Shown here: in pieces, positions 24,760 to 33,727 of the stretch
Numbering within the stretch: the first letter of the stretch is position 1
Layout of the letters: each line of letters starts with the position of its first letter
Notes under the pieces: model-generated
Database searches by the model: none
What the model was told of the DNA's origin: nothing
Seen by the model: only the letters and a program-made list of their open reading frames with translations
Position numbers and translations under genes: made by a program
Source of the DNA: Roseibium porphyridii
GTDB taxonomy: Bacteria > Pseudomonadota > Alphaproteobacteria > Rhizobiales > Stappiaceae
NCBI RefSeq assembly: GCF_026191725.2
Contig: NZ_CP120863.1
Span: forward strand, 1,282,001-1,346,000
Reading direction: 5' to 3'
Length of the DNA stretch: 64,000 bases

Positions 24760-25856
24760 GATGGAGTTCCCAACAATTGCATTCCAGCATCAAACAATGC
24801 GTCGAAGTCGATGAGGCCAGAGACTTCCCAGACGCGAATGTCTGAAAGTGCATCAAGGTAAGCGGTTGCTTCCAGAGCCGACCGGTCAGTCCAGAAGGCG
24901 CCGTTCGATCTTTGATAAAAAGGCCCCGGGTTTTTTGTGATGGCGGACAAAAGATCCGGTCGTGATTTCAAGTTCACTGCGGAAACATCGGTCGGTGCAG
25001 TGCTGTCGCGAGACCAGTTCAGGACCCAGAAATCCGTCAAATGCGTTTCGTGCGAAATGCGGCCCGGCCCGTAGATGTCATCAATGAAGAGGTCGTATTT
25101 TTCTTCCAGATGCCAGAGCTCATCCGGTTCCAGATTGCGAAGCTCTTCCTCCCGTTCCTCGTCGATGAGGCCCGTGAGCCTTGCGTTGGTGACGATGGTT
25201 CCAGGATTGATGCGCGGTAATTTGGGAATGCCGAGTGCATCCGTCTTGTTTGCGTTTTTGCGAACGAGCAATCGATCGTTGGTGACATAATGCGTATCCG
25301 CGATCTCCATCAGGCGGAGCATGGTGGTTGATTTACCGCCCCCGGACAGACCGGAAATGGCCAGACCCTTGTCACTGGTCTTGACCGCCGCCGCATGACA
25401 GGCGAGCCAGCCCTCGCGCTGAAACCGGTTCAGGATTTGCGTGTTGATGAAATTGATAACCTGGTTGGCATTTTGCTCTGTAGGCCCGAAAGCAACGGAC
25501 CAGGCTGGGGACTGCAGAAACTGAACTCCCGTTCGAACCTTGAGGATCAACCGGCCGTCAGGCAAGTCATAAATGGTATCCTTGCGCCCGCGCTTGCTCG
25601 CCTCCCGTACCCAGTCGACATATTCAGGCTCAAAGGGCAGCTGTGCATTGCCAAGAACATGAACAACGGTGTCGGGTTCGCAAGGCGCGACAATGACATG
25701 CTGAAAATATCTTAGCAGTTCTGCCAGCAAGGTGATGGAGACACACCGCACTTCGATCACAAATCCACCGACGCTCAAGCAGACCGGGTCAGCGTTTTGG
25801 GTTGCCCGGTCAGGTGCAAGTGCGTCGACAATTTCCTGAAGGTGAGGCTTTCTCAC
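24756..25856 (-). CDS. HprK-related kinase, type B
   Basis: A 366-residue protein resembling HPr serine kinase. The P-loop GLSGGGKST lies at residues 169-177, preceded by CHAAAV and followed by TNDRLLV, as in the HprK fold. The N-terminal 140 residues are not the HprK N-domain. The C-terminal 130 residues are family specific. It matches the HprK-related kinase B type found with amphi-Trp and ATP-grasp genes. No PTS proteins are nearby, so the substrate is likely another protein of the operon. Confidence 0.83.
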   Translation of the reverse strand: MRKPHLQEIVDALAPDRATQNADPVCLSVGGFVIEVRCVSITLLAELLRYFQHVIVAPCEPDTVVHVLGNAQLPFEPEYVDWVREASKRGRKDTIYDLPDGRLILKVRTGVQFLQSPAWSVAFGPTEQNANQVINFINTQILNRFQREGWLACHAAAVKTSDKGLAISGLSGGGKSTTMLRLMEIADTHYVTNDRLLVRKNANKTDALGIPKLPRINPGTIVTNARLTGLIDEEREEELRNLEPDELWHLEEKYDLFIDDIYGPGRISHETHLTDFWVLNWSRDSTAPTDVSAVNLKSRPDLLSAITKNPGPFYQRSNGAFWTDRSALEATAYLDALSDIRVWEVSGLIDFDALFDAGMQLLGTPS

Positions 25857-26743
25857 GAACGCACCTTTTCAATTGCATATGATGCATAAAGACTGGCTGC
25901 GTCGATTGACGCACCTTCGAGCGCACCCTTGAAACCACCAAAAGCGGAAACCTCGAAGACGACAGGACCTTCGTCCGTCAGCCCGACGTCGACCGTGGTG
26001 AAATCCAGATCAAACGGGGCCTGTGCGCGGCGCGCGAGATCTATCAACGACGGTTCAGGTGTAAATGCTTCGTAGCGGCCGCCGTCATGGATGGTTGTGT
26101 TCCAGCTGCCTTCCTTGGCAACGCGTGCATAGGTACCGAGATATTCACCTGCCAGGAACACCATGCCGAGGTCCCGACCGGAAAGATTGACTTTCTTCTG
26201 CAGGTACATGACCGGGTTTTCTGCCTTGAAGGCAGCGATGTCCTGCCGGAGGCGGTCACCGTCTGACTGTGCTTCAATCAGCGTCATTCCGCGTGCTTTG
26301 GTTGAAAACAATGGCTTGAAAACCGAAGTGCCAAACCGTTGAACGGCAAGAGCTGCCTCGTCGATGCTTTCGGTGATGCACGTTGCGGGCATTGGTATGC
26401 CTGCATCGGAAAGCGTAAGGGTGCAGCTGAGCCGGTTGACGAGGCTGAAGATGGATCGGGTTTTGGAAAACACCCGTACACCTGAAGCTTCGGCGATACG
26501 CAGAAGATCCAGGCGATCCAGCGTCGCGGGGCTATACTCCTGGCTGATTTTCTTGATGATCAGGCCGTCAAAACCACAGAGATTGTGATTTCCGGCGCTT
26601 AGCGATCGGGACTTCAGGTCAAGCACAACATCGGCCATGTCGATGACACAGCGAAATCCGGTTCGGGCTTCAAGTTCTTCCGCCAGAATTTCGGTGGACC
26701 ATTTGCCGGGAATGCCGACCACGCCAATCTTCAGCTCAGTCAA
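25853..26743 (-). CDS. ATP-grasp enzyme of GAK type (RimK-like)
   Basis: A 296-residue ligase-type enzyme. The middle shows RimK-like features: FGTSVFKPLFSTKARGM (glycine-rich loop region) and MYLQKKVNLSGRDLGMVFLAGEYLG. The metal-binding end motif reads VVFEVSAFGGF, where RimK-type enzymes usually have an Asn-containing EVN..PG. That altered metal site is odd. It could form an amide or peptide bond on one of the operon's proteins. It overlaps both neighbours. Confidence 0.8.
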   Translation of the reverse strand: MTELKIGVVGIPGKWSTEILAEELEARTGFRCVIDMADVVLDLKSRSLSAGNHNLCGFDGLIIKKISQEYSPATLDRLDLLRIAEASGVRVFSKTRSIFSLVNRLSCTLTLSDAGIPMPATCITESIDEAALAVQRFGTSVFKPLFSTKARGMTLIEAQSDGDRLRQDIAAFKAENPVMYLQKKVNLSGRDLGMVFLAGEYLGTYARVAKEGSWNTTIHDGGRYEAFTPEPSLIDLARRAQAPFDLDFTTVDVGLTDEGPVVFEVSAFGGFKGALEGASIDAASLYASYAIEKVRS

Positions 26744-28370
26744 CGAAAATCTCCTTCAATGGGAGACGGAACCTGGCCTCCTCGCCAACGGGGCAGGCAA
26801 GGGCTTTCTCGATCAGGTAACGGGAACGCAGCCACATGCGTCTGGCATGAACCTTGTCGAAGATGAAACGGGTGGAGGTGGCAAAGGACCGTGCCAGGCC
26901 GAGCGCGAGACGGAATTCGAAAGTGTCGTCATTCTGTTTTCGGGCAAATGCCCGTGCCGATTTAAAGAAGGTTTGCGAGACATCCATGATGCGGCTACGT
27001 GTCTCGCGATCTAGAACGTGCAGACGGTAGTTCGAAACCATGAACACCGAGATATCCTGAACATAGTCCATGTAACGCGATCGGTGCAGATCGATGAAAT
27101 GGATCCTGTTTTCTCCCGGGTCGAAGATGATGTTGTCGACGTTGAAGTCGCCATGGATGTAGACGGAAAAGGGGGCTGCCACCTGCGCCTCGCGCTTTGC
27201 CGCCAGACCGACCAGAGTGTCGAGCGACGGCAAGGCTTCTCCGCAGAACCGGACGTGAGTTTCCTGAAACTCCGGATGAACCCGGCGCACCTCTCCGAGC
27301 CGTTCAGACAATTGTTGCATGCTGCCCAGCTCGGCGGGTTCCTTGGTTCTGGTCTGTTTCCAGATGTCACGCAGTGTTTTGGACAGGCGCGCGAGTGCCT
27401 TGTCGCAAAGATCTCCGTTTTCGTTCAGAAGAATATGTTCGAGCGTCAGGCCCGGCAGATGTTCGATCAAAAGAGCAGCCGACTGGTTGCGCTTTTTATA
27501 GGACAGGATCTTGGGAGCAAGGCCCGGATAGATAGAGTGCCAGCTTTCAACACCCTGACGCTCTTCTTTCACCTTGTTCTTTTCACCATCCTTGAAGACG
27601 GCAGTCACGGTTTCGGTTTTTGTGTTTCGAATTGCTGAGATGGAGCTGCCGGACCGCGTTTCTGCGATGGCCTCAATAGCCAGTTCGCCGTTTGGCTCCT
27701 CAAGGTCGGACATCAGGCTCTGCAGCGAGAAGTAGCGTTCAAAATTGACCGCCTGTCCGATATTTGACGAGATCAGCGCTTCGCTGATGGATTTGAGGGA
27801 ATCGCCCATACGCTGAAACTCGCTTGCGACGAGCAGACTGTTGGCAATGTCGGACGGCTGCGTTTTGGGGTTGCGCATTTCCCGTGTGTAGACCTTGAAA
27901 ACCTTGCGGTAGTCGGCCTCGATCTTATTTTGCATCTGGCCAATTTCGATGGCCAGATTGCTGTCGCTGCTATGAATGGCATTTTCGATCCTGGCGACAC
28001 CGCTGCGGACATGTCCAACGATTACCGGGTACCGCTCCGGGACCAGTGTATTGAAGGTGTCGATCCGTTCCACATGCCGCAGTGACTGGCGCGCCAGATT
28101 GGAAAGGCGTTGCAGGTCGACGGCAACAAATTCGAGGCTGCGCAGTGTCAGATGTTTTCTGTTGTCTTTTTTTGCGCCCGCCATCTGGCGCACGCATGCG
28201 TCCAAGATCCGTGTCTTCAGATTGTGGGCATAGCCCGCACGGTCCATGATCCTTCGAGCGAGTGCGGCTGTCGGATCCTGGAAGAACGCTTCCAGAAGGA
28301 TCAGCTGCCCATCGATTTCAGCGCACAAAAAGTGGAGATTTTCCCGGATGGTCTTGGGCAGGCTAGTCAT
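26736..28370 (-). CDS. PhoU-like helical domain fused to an APH-type kinase
   Basis: A 544-residue protein, first in the six-gene operon. Residues 1 to about 210 are all helical, with two repeats resembling PhoU three-helix bundles (EFVAVDLQRLSNLARQ at 80-95 and EFQRMGDSLKSISEAL at 184-199). Residues about 235-510 form an aminoglycoside-phosphotransferase-like kinase with the catalytic HGDFNVDN (406-413) and a second metal motif FIDLHR (425-430). The usual D-x-D there is altered. It may be a protein or small-molecule kinase. No signal peptide is seen. Confidence 0.8.
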   Translation of the reverse strand: MTSLPKTIRENLHFLCAEIDGQLILLEAFFQDPTAALARRIMDRAGYAHNLKTRILDACVRQMAGAKKDNRKHLTLRSLEFVAVDLQRLSNLARQSLRHVERIDTFNTLVPERYPVIVGHVRSGVARIENAIHSSDSNLAIEIGQMQNKIEADYRKVFKVYTREMRNPKTQPSDIANSLLVASEFQRMGDSLKSISEALISSNIGQAVNFERYFSLQSLMSDLEEPNGELAIEAIAETRSGSSISAIRNTKTETVTAVFKDGEKNKVKEERQGVESWHSIYPGLAPKILSYKKRNQSAALLIEHLPGLTLEHILLNENGDLCDKALARLSKTLRDIWKQTRTKEPAELGSMQQLSERLGEVRRVHPEFQETHVRFCGEALPSLDTLVGLAAKREAQVAAPFSVYIHGDFNVDNIIFDPGENRIHFIDLHRSRYMDYVQDISVFMVSNYRLHVLDRETRSRIMDVSQTFFKSARAFARKQNDDTFEFRLALGLARSFATSTRFIFDKVHARRMWLRSRYLIEKALACPVGEEARFRLPLKEIFVD

Positions 28371-28898
28371 TGTTCTTCATTGTGCGATCCGAGATAGTTT
28401 CCAAGCCCCGACTATAGCCAAGTGAAAACAGTTTTGTGACATAGGCTGGACGAAGTTGTTGAGCATCTTCAGATGTTTCGCCAAGCTACTGTTTTCCGCC
28501 GGGAAGTTTGAAATAGCAACCTTTGACGGAATGTTGTTTTTCTTGAGCGAACAACTTTTCATCCCAGAAGATGAATGTGTGGAAAGAGGATCGGAAGGTT
28601 TGCCGAAAAAGGGGCTTTACCGATGCGGGGCCCTTTGGAAGGGTGTCTTATCCTCGCATCTGCCGACAAGGCCTGCAATTGAGCCGGCCTGACAGCACGT
28701 CGTTGCTGCGGTGTTCAATCTCTTGAACAAGGTTTCGCTAAGTCGCGAACAATCAGCAGATCAGCGTCAGACTGAACAAGTCCGCGCCAAAGCGCGAACC
28801 ACCCTTGCAAAGTGTTTCGCAAGGGTGGTCAAACTGATCGTGCTGGTCAAATCCGTTTTCGATGGTCGCGAGGGCGTCTTGGGTTAAATCGATGTCGA
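28371..28898. promoter_or_regulatory. Intergenic region upstream of the GAK-like operon
   Basis: There is no convincing gene in 528 bases; short open frames on both strands lack ribosome-binding sites and recognisable products. The right end holds the hairpin that closes the GH4 transcript. The left part must contain the promoter of the reverse-strand operon that starts at 28370, but I see no clear -35/-10 pair. Confidence 0.4.
28798..28829 (-). terminator. Strong hairpin downstream of the GH4 gene
   Basis: A perfect 11-bp stem (ACCACCCTTGC / GCAAGGGTGGT) with a 10-base loop lies 69 bases beyond the glycosidase stop codon. No long T-run follows on the reverse strand, so it may be a rho-assisted end or a 3' stabiliser. 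Confidence 0.6.
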
Positions 28899-30269
28899 TC
28901 AGGCAGCCTGTCTGTTTGTCGCCAGCCAGCTGGGCAGCCAGTGGCCATGAGCCCTGATCAGGTCATCGACAAGGCCGCAGATCTGATCGAGATCCAATTC
29001 GGCTGCAGTGTGCGGGTCAAGCATCGCTGCGTGATAGACATGTTCCGGTACTTCGTCGACAAGCGCCCGAACAGTCAGTTCCTGAACGGAAACATTGGTC
29101 CGCATCAGGGCCGTCAGCTGCGGCGGGATACCTTCGACCCGTGTAGGCTGAACACCGTTGCTGTCGATCAGGCAAGGCACCTCAACGGCACACCCCTTCG
29201 GCAGCGCGTCGATCAAACCATGGTTGGGCACGTTTCCATAGATCGTTGTTGGTGTGTTGGTCACGATCGCATTGATGATTTCCGACGCGTATTCAGGCGA
29301 GGCCTTCACCTCAATCGAATCTGGTCCTAGGAAGGCCTTCGCCTGCTCTTTCCAATCGGCCACCTGCTCAACACAACGTTTCGGATATTCATCCAATGGG
29401 ATCGAGAAGCGATCTATCAGATCCTTGCGGCCACTCTTGATGAACCAGGGAACGTATTCTGCGAAGTGCTCGGAGCTTTCGGTCACGAAATACCCAAGCT
29501 TTTGCATGACTTCATAGCGAACATAGTTGGGGCACCGGGGATTCCACAAGTTGTCCGTTTTCGGAATTGCTCCGCTCGCGTGAAGCTTTTTCAATTTGGG
29601 ATAGAGGTCCCGCGTTGAACCGTCATCCAGCACTTCATGAAGGTGAAGATAGAAGGCCATATGATTGATGCCGCCAACTTTGTAGCGCAATCGGCTTGTG
29701 TCAATTTCCAGATCCTCGGCCAGCTCGGCAGCTGTCAGAGGAACCGAGTGGCACAGACCCACCTGACGAATGTCAGGATATTTCTCGCTGATCGCCCAGG
29801 TGTTGATTGCCATTGGATTGACGTATTGCAGCATCAACGCATCCGGGCACACGGCCCGCATGTCTTCGCATATGCCCCAAAGATGCGGAACGGTCCGCAA
29901 GCCGCGCATGATGCCACCAATGCCGAGCGTGTCGCCAATCGTCTGACGTAGGCCATAGGACTTTGGAACCTCGAAGTCTGTGACGGTGCAAGGTTCGTAG
30001 CCGCCGATCTGGAAGGCAACGACGACAAAATCAGAGCCTTCCAGCGCTTCCCGCTGGTCCTGATGACAGGAAACCGTTGCCTTGGCACCTAGCGAGGAGA
30101 TCATTTTGGATATCACAATTTCGGATTCGCGAAGGCGTTCAGGGTCGATATCCATGAGGGCAAAATGAGCATGGGTAAGCGCTGGCCGCAGCAGACAGTC
30201 GCCGATGATGTTCTTGGCAAAAACGGTTGATCCGGCACCGACAAAGGTAATCTTGGCTGGATTGGACAT
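28899..30269 (-). CDS. Glycoside hydrolase family 4 (alpha-galactosidase/glucosidase-like)
   Basis: A 456-residue NAD- and Mn-dependent glycosidase. The N-terminal dinucleotide motif is KITFVGAGSTVFAKN. The metal site includes Cys-His in VGLCHSV and the INHMAF histidine. MLQYVNPMAIN is the substrate-binding segment. The CHS motif is typical of the alpha-galactosidase (MelA)/alpha-glucosidase branch rather than 6-phospho-glycosidases. AGGAGG lies nine bases before the ATG at 30269. It is divergent from an AraC regulator, its likely activator. Confidence 0.88.
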   Translation of the reverse strand: MSNPAKITFVGAGSTVFAKNIIGDCLLRPALTHAHFALMDIDPERLRESEIVISKMISSLGAKATVSCHQDQREALEGSDFVVVAFQIGGYEPCTVTDFEVPKSYGLRQTIGDTLGIGGIMRGLRTVPHLWGICEDMRAVCPDALMLQYVNPMAINTWAISEKYPDIRQVGLCHSVPLTAAELAEDLEIDTSRLRYKVGGINHMAFYLHLHEVLDDGSTRDLYPKLKKLHASGAIPKTDNLWNPRCPNYVRYEVMQKLGYFVTESSEHFAEYVPWFIKSGRKDLIDRFSIPLDEYPKRCVEQVADWKEQAKAFLGPDSIEVKASPEYASEIINAIVTNTPTTIYGNVPNHGLIDALPKGCAVEVPCLIDSNGVQPTRVEGIPPQLTALMRTNVSVQELTVRALVDEVPEHVYHAAMLDPHTAAELDLDQICGLVDDLIRAHGHWLPSWLATNRQAA

Positions 30270-30361
30270 GGGCAAAGACCTCCTGGTTGTGAGATCAGAT
30301 TGCACGACTGTTCGGGACATTCTATCCTGTTATCAAAGTAAAATGTCCGGAAATTACAGGT

Positions 30362-31264
30362 GTGCCCGATTTGCCCGTTCGCTCTGTTTTTGGACCTGAA
30401 GATGCTGACCGTCCGTCATTTGTTGGCGGTAAGCCTGTTGTCTTCGGTCAGTTTGCAATGCGCCGTTTTGTGCCGGTTCGGCATGGTCTGGACTGGCATG
30501 GACATGTCGAGTTCAACTGGCTCACAGGCGGCGAGATGACATACAGGTTCGAAACGGACAAGGTCGTGCTTCCGGAGGGTCAGATGTGTTTCTTCTGGGC
30601 TGGAATTCCGCATCAGACTGTCGATCTTAACCCTGTCCAGGCTTCCAACTACCAGCTTACGAACATGTATTTTCCACTTGATGTCTTTTTGTCTTTTCGT
30701 GGAATTGGTCGCATTCAGCGCGCACTGCTGTCCGGTGCTGTTCTGGTTGTGCCGGAACATCTCGCGATCAGAGATATTCCGGGCCGTTGGCATCAGGACT
30801 ATCAATCAAAGGATCTCGGTCGGTTCGAATGCCTGACAATGGAACTCCATGCATTGATGCGACGGCTTTCCATTGAAGAAAGCATCAAGGACTTGCGCAA
30901 CAACTTCCGGCCGGTCAGGGATGATGGCAGGCAGTCGGGACCGACCGAGCATGTGGTGCGCATGATCGAGGCCGTCATCCAGAACACATCATTGCCAGTA
31001 TCGACCCAGGAGATCGCAACGATAAGCGGTTTGAATGCCAACTACGCATCCAACATGTTCAAGAAGACGCTCGGGATCACGCTCAAGCAATTCATTGTTC
31101 GCATGCGGTTAATCAGGGCTCGAGAACTTCTTTTGTCTTCCGACGTTTCTGTGTCGGAAGCCGCATTCCAGGCCGGATTTTCTTCCGCCAGTCAGTTCTA
31201 TGACAACTACAAGTCCGTCTATGGCAGCGTGCCAAGCGACCTGCGCCAGGCAAGACCGGCCTGA
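30362..31264 (+). CDS. AraC-family transcriptional regulator beside GH4
   Basis: A 300-residue regulator starting at a GTG. The N-terminal cupin-like ligand domain (for example FNWLTGGEMTYRFETD and MCFFWAGIPHQTVDL) is followed by a double helix-turn-helix (about residues 195-298) with TQEIATISGLNANYASNMFK and VSEAAFQAGFSSASQFYDNY. The 92-base divergent gap with the glycosidase suggests MelR-like sugar-dependent control. Confidence 0.87.
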   Translation: MPDLPVRSVFGPEDADRPSFVGGKPVVFGQFAMRRFVPVRHGLDWHGHVEFNWLTGGEMTYRFETDKVVLPEGQMCFFWAGIPHQTVDLNPVQASNYQLTNMYFPLDVFLSFRGIGRIQRALLSGAVLVVPEHLAIRDIPGRWHQDYQSKDLGRFECLTMELHALMRRLSIEESIKDLRNNFRPVRDDGRQSGPTEHVVRMIEAVIQNTSLPVSTQEIATISGLNANYASNMFKKTLGITLKQFIVRMRLIRARELLLSSDVSVSEAAFQAGFSSASQFYDNYKSVYGSVPSDLRQARPA

Positions 31265-31301
31265 TCGGCTGGAATAGATATGGTCCCACGTCGCTGAGAC
31301 G

Positions 31302-32171
31302 TCAGATGTCCGGTCCGCTGCGACCGTCTTCCGTTGAGGGGTCGATTTCGTTGCGCAGAGTTTCCAGCGACCGCATCCGGGCCTGGGCACGGGTCTGGTT
31401 CTGTCGTGTCACGCCTGCAATCAGAACTTCCGCAATTGCCATCAGCGCCAGTGAGGAATCCCAGGGAGACGGGACTGCAACACGGGCAGGTAGCACATAG
31501 CTCGCGATCCTGCCGACCGGTGACATCCAGCTGTCCGTCACCAGTGCAACGGTTGCGCCCTGTTTCGCGGCAGCTTCGGCAAACTGAATAATTTCAGCCT
31601 GATACCGGCGGATGTCGAAGACGACGACAACGTCTTTGGGGCCAATCCCGATAAGCTGATCCAGCCAGTTTCCCTGCTGGCCTGCAACATGGGTGACATT
31701 GGGACGGACAATGCGCAAATGGGCTGCCATGTAACGCGCAAGACCATCAGTGAACCGGCCACCGATGAGATGAATGGTCTTGCGTTCATCCGAGAGAAGA
31801 TTGGTCAGTCCTTCCAGCTCGCCTTTCGGCAAGTGATCAAAGGTTTCGCGTATGTTGTCCAACAGCTGTCCGACATGCGGGTCGGACGCTTTTTCATCGG
31901 ACATGCTGGTGCTGCGCGCCAGTGGTGAATTGAGCTGGCTCTCAAGTTCGCTGCGGAGTTTCTTTTGAAACTCGGCAAAACCGGGAAACCCCAGTCTGGC
32001 AATGAATCTCAAGATGGTTGGAGAGCTGACGCTGGCAGCTTCTGCAAACTGCGCAACCGTGCCCAGGCCCTGCATCGGATAATTGGCCAGCAAAGCATGG
32101 GCCGCCTTTTTCTCCGTTGCGGTGAATTCGTCTAGCCGGTCGCGAATGTCTTCCAGAAGCGGGCGTTCCAT
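31302..32171 (-). CDS. RpiR/MurR-family transcriptional regulator
   Basis: A 289-residue regulator. Residues 1-77 form the RpiR helix-turn-helix (GTVAQFAEAASVSSPTILRF). Residues about 120-250 form a SIS sugar-isomerase domain. An ATG at 32210 would add 13 residues, but AGG lies eight bases upstream of 32171, which also fits family length better. It is divergent from the amidohydrolase/TRAP operon, with inverted repeats in between that fit RpiR operators. Confidence 0.87.
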   Translation of the reverse strand: MERPLLEDIRDRLDEFTATEKKAAHALLANYPMQGLGTVAQFAEAASVSSPTILRFIARLGFPGFAEFQKKLRSELESQLNSPLARSTSMSDEKASDPHVGQLLDNIRETFDHLPKGELEGLTNLLSDERKTIHLIGGRFTDGLARYMAAHLRIVRPNVTHVAGQQGNWLDQLIGIGPKDVVVVFDIRRYQAEIIQFAEAAAKQGATVALVTDSWMSPVGRIASYVLPARVAVPSPWDSSLALMAIAEVLIAGVTRQNQTRAQARMRSLETLRNEIDPSTEDGRSGPDI

Positions 32172-32240
32172 GGGCGTAACCTGTTCACAAAATTTGACGC
32201 CGATTTTCATTTGACAGCGGCCCCAATCTGCGTATCAAAT

Positions 32241-32285
32241 ATTACAGAACTTAGTTAAGTCGGCAATCCTGTAATAAACATTACA
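32241..32285. promoter_or_regulatory. RpiR-type operator cluster
   Basis: A perfect dyad TGTAAT-AAAC-ATTACA at 32270-32285 resembles known RpiR/HexR-type sites. A second arrangement pairs ATTACAG (32241-32247) with CTGTAAT (32269-32275). Three half-sites thus lie in the divergent gap between the regulator and the operon it probably controls. Confidence 0.7.
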
Positions 32286-32316
32286 ATTTTCCGGTGAGCC
32301 TTTCAGGGAGTTGGGA

Positions 32317-33138
32317 ATGGGTGCAAGCCCTCAAAGCGGCGGCCAAAAAAATGGTCAGGCAGGAGGGGTAACCCGGGCTGTTGCGGTTGAAAACGCGGAA
32401 GGCAATGGACCGTTCGTTTTTGTCTGCGATCACGCCTCCAATCATTTCCCGCCGCCTTACGACACCAGTCTTGGTCTGTCGGAGGCGGAAAAGGCAGAGC
32501 ATATCGCGTGGGACCCAGGCGCACTTGGCGTTGCAAGGCAATTGTCGAAAAGCCTGAATGCCCCGCTGGTCTTCACAACCGTCTCAAGGCTGGTCATCGA
32601 TTGCAACCGTGAGGAAACCCGCGCGGACCTGATCCCCTGCCTGAGTGAAACCACACAGATTGCAGGCAATCGTGACCTCTCGGCGGATGAAAAGGCCTTC
32701 CGGCTCAATCTGGTGCATCGTCCCTTTCACAAGGCGATCGACAAGGTGCTGAACCAGCGACTCGATCGTGGCATTCCAACCGCGCTTGTATCCGTCCATT
32801 CCTTCACGCCGGTCTACAAAGGAAAAGCAAGGCCGTGGGAAATCGGCTTGATTTCGGAAAGCGACCGGAGCCTTGCTGATCCTGTGCTTCAAGCGCTCAG
32901 GATCCGCGGTGATCTGACTGTTGGCGACAACCAGCCCTATGCACCGTCCGATGGCGTTTACTACACCATTCGTCGACACGGTGAGAGCCGGCAATTGCCG
33001 TGCCTGATGATTGAAATCAGAAACGATGAGGTGAAGACAAGCGAGCAGGAAGGACATTGGGCGGAGATGCTCGCCCCGGTACTTTCAGGCGCGCTTGAAA
33101 CGGGGACAGCGGACTTATCTGGAGGTGCTGATGCTTAA
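32317..33138 (+). CDS. N-formylglutamate amidohydrolase family protein
   Basis: A 273-residue hydrolase. FVCDHASNHFPPPY near the N-terminus, VIDCNREETR, SVHSFTPVY and MIEIRNDEV are the family's zinc and catalytic regions. The ATG at 32317 has GGGAG six bases upstream. Known members cleave N-formylglutamate or related N-acyl amino acids. In this operon it may hydrolyse a gamma-glutamyl or other amide intermediate. Its end overlaps the TRAP small-permease gene. Confidence 0.85.
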   Translation: MGASPQSGGQKNGQAGGVTRAVAVENAEGNGPFVFVCDHASNHFPPPYDTSLGLSEAEKAEHIAWDPGALGVARQLSKSLNAPLVFTTVSRLVIDCNREETRADLIPCLSETTQIAGNRDLSADEKAFRLNLVHRPFHKAIDKVLNQRLDRGIPTALVSVHSFTPVYKGKARPWEIGLISESDRSLADPVLQALRIRGDLTVGDNQPYAPSDGVYYTIRRHGESRQLPCLMIEIRNDEVKTSEQEGHWAEMLAPVLSGALETGTADLSGGADA

Positions 33139-33727
33139 GGCGGCCCGCCTTTACGTCCGGTTTGTCGACGGGTTCAATCGGGGTCTTGGCAGAATCATCA
33201 TGTGGGGCATCTTCGTGATGGCCGCCATCTTGCTCTGGTCGTCTGTCTCAAAGACTTTCTTCAGTCCCTCATTGTGGACACTGGAAGTCGCGCAGTTCGC
33301 TATGGTCGCCTATTACGTTCTGGGAGGGCCCTATTCGATACAACTCGGATCGAACGTGCGCATGGATCTTTTCTACGCGGACTGGAGCTTGAAGAAAAAA
33401 GCCTGGTTCGATGCCTTCACCGTGTTGCTTCTACTTTTTTACCTCGGGGTTCTTCTCTACGGCGCGCTCAATTCCTTTGCTTATTCGCTGGGGCACTTCA
33501 CGCAGGAACCATTTGTCTTTTATCGGGACCTGATCGTTGCATTCGTGACAGGTGGTCCGGAAGCTGCGAGTGAAATTCTTGGATTTGTCGAACGCAGCCC
33601 AACGTCGTGGCGACCATATGTCTGGCCAATCAAACTGGTCATGATCATCGGATTTTTTCTTATGCTCCTTCAGGTTTTTGCCGAGTTCCTGAAAGACATT
33701 GCCCGTATCAAGGGAGAGACGATCTGA
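33131..33727 (+). CDS. TRAP transporter small permease (DctQ-like)
   Basis: A 198-residue membrane protein with four hydrophobic helices and the family start pattern of a short cytosolic N-terminus followed by MWGIFVMAAILLW. The ATG at 33131 follows GGAGG. It overlaps genes on both sides, so it is translated with the large permease. The long loop between helices 3 and 4 is about 45 residues. Confidence 0.88.
   Translation: MLKAARLYVRFVDGFNRGLGRIIMWGIFVMAAILLWSSVSKTFFSPSLWTLEVAQFAMVAYYVLGGPYSIQLGSNVRMDLFYADWSLKKKAWFDAFTVLLLLFYLGVLLYGALNSFAYSLGHFTQEPFVFYRDLIVAFVTGGPEAASEILGFVERSPTSWRPYVWPIKLVMIIGFFLMLLQVFAEFLKDIARIKGETI

Noticed and set aside
28456..28692. 78-codon frame upstream of the GAK-like operon
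   Set aside because: No ribosome-binding site or recognisable product, and it overlaps the probable promoter region.
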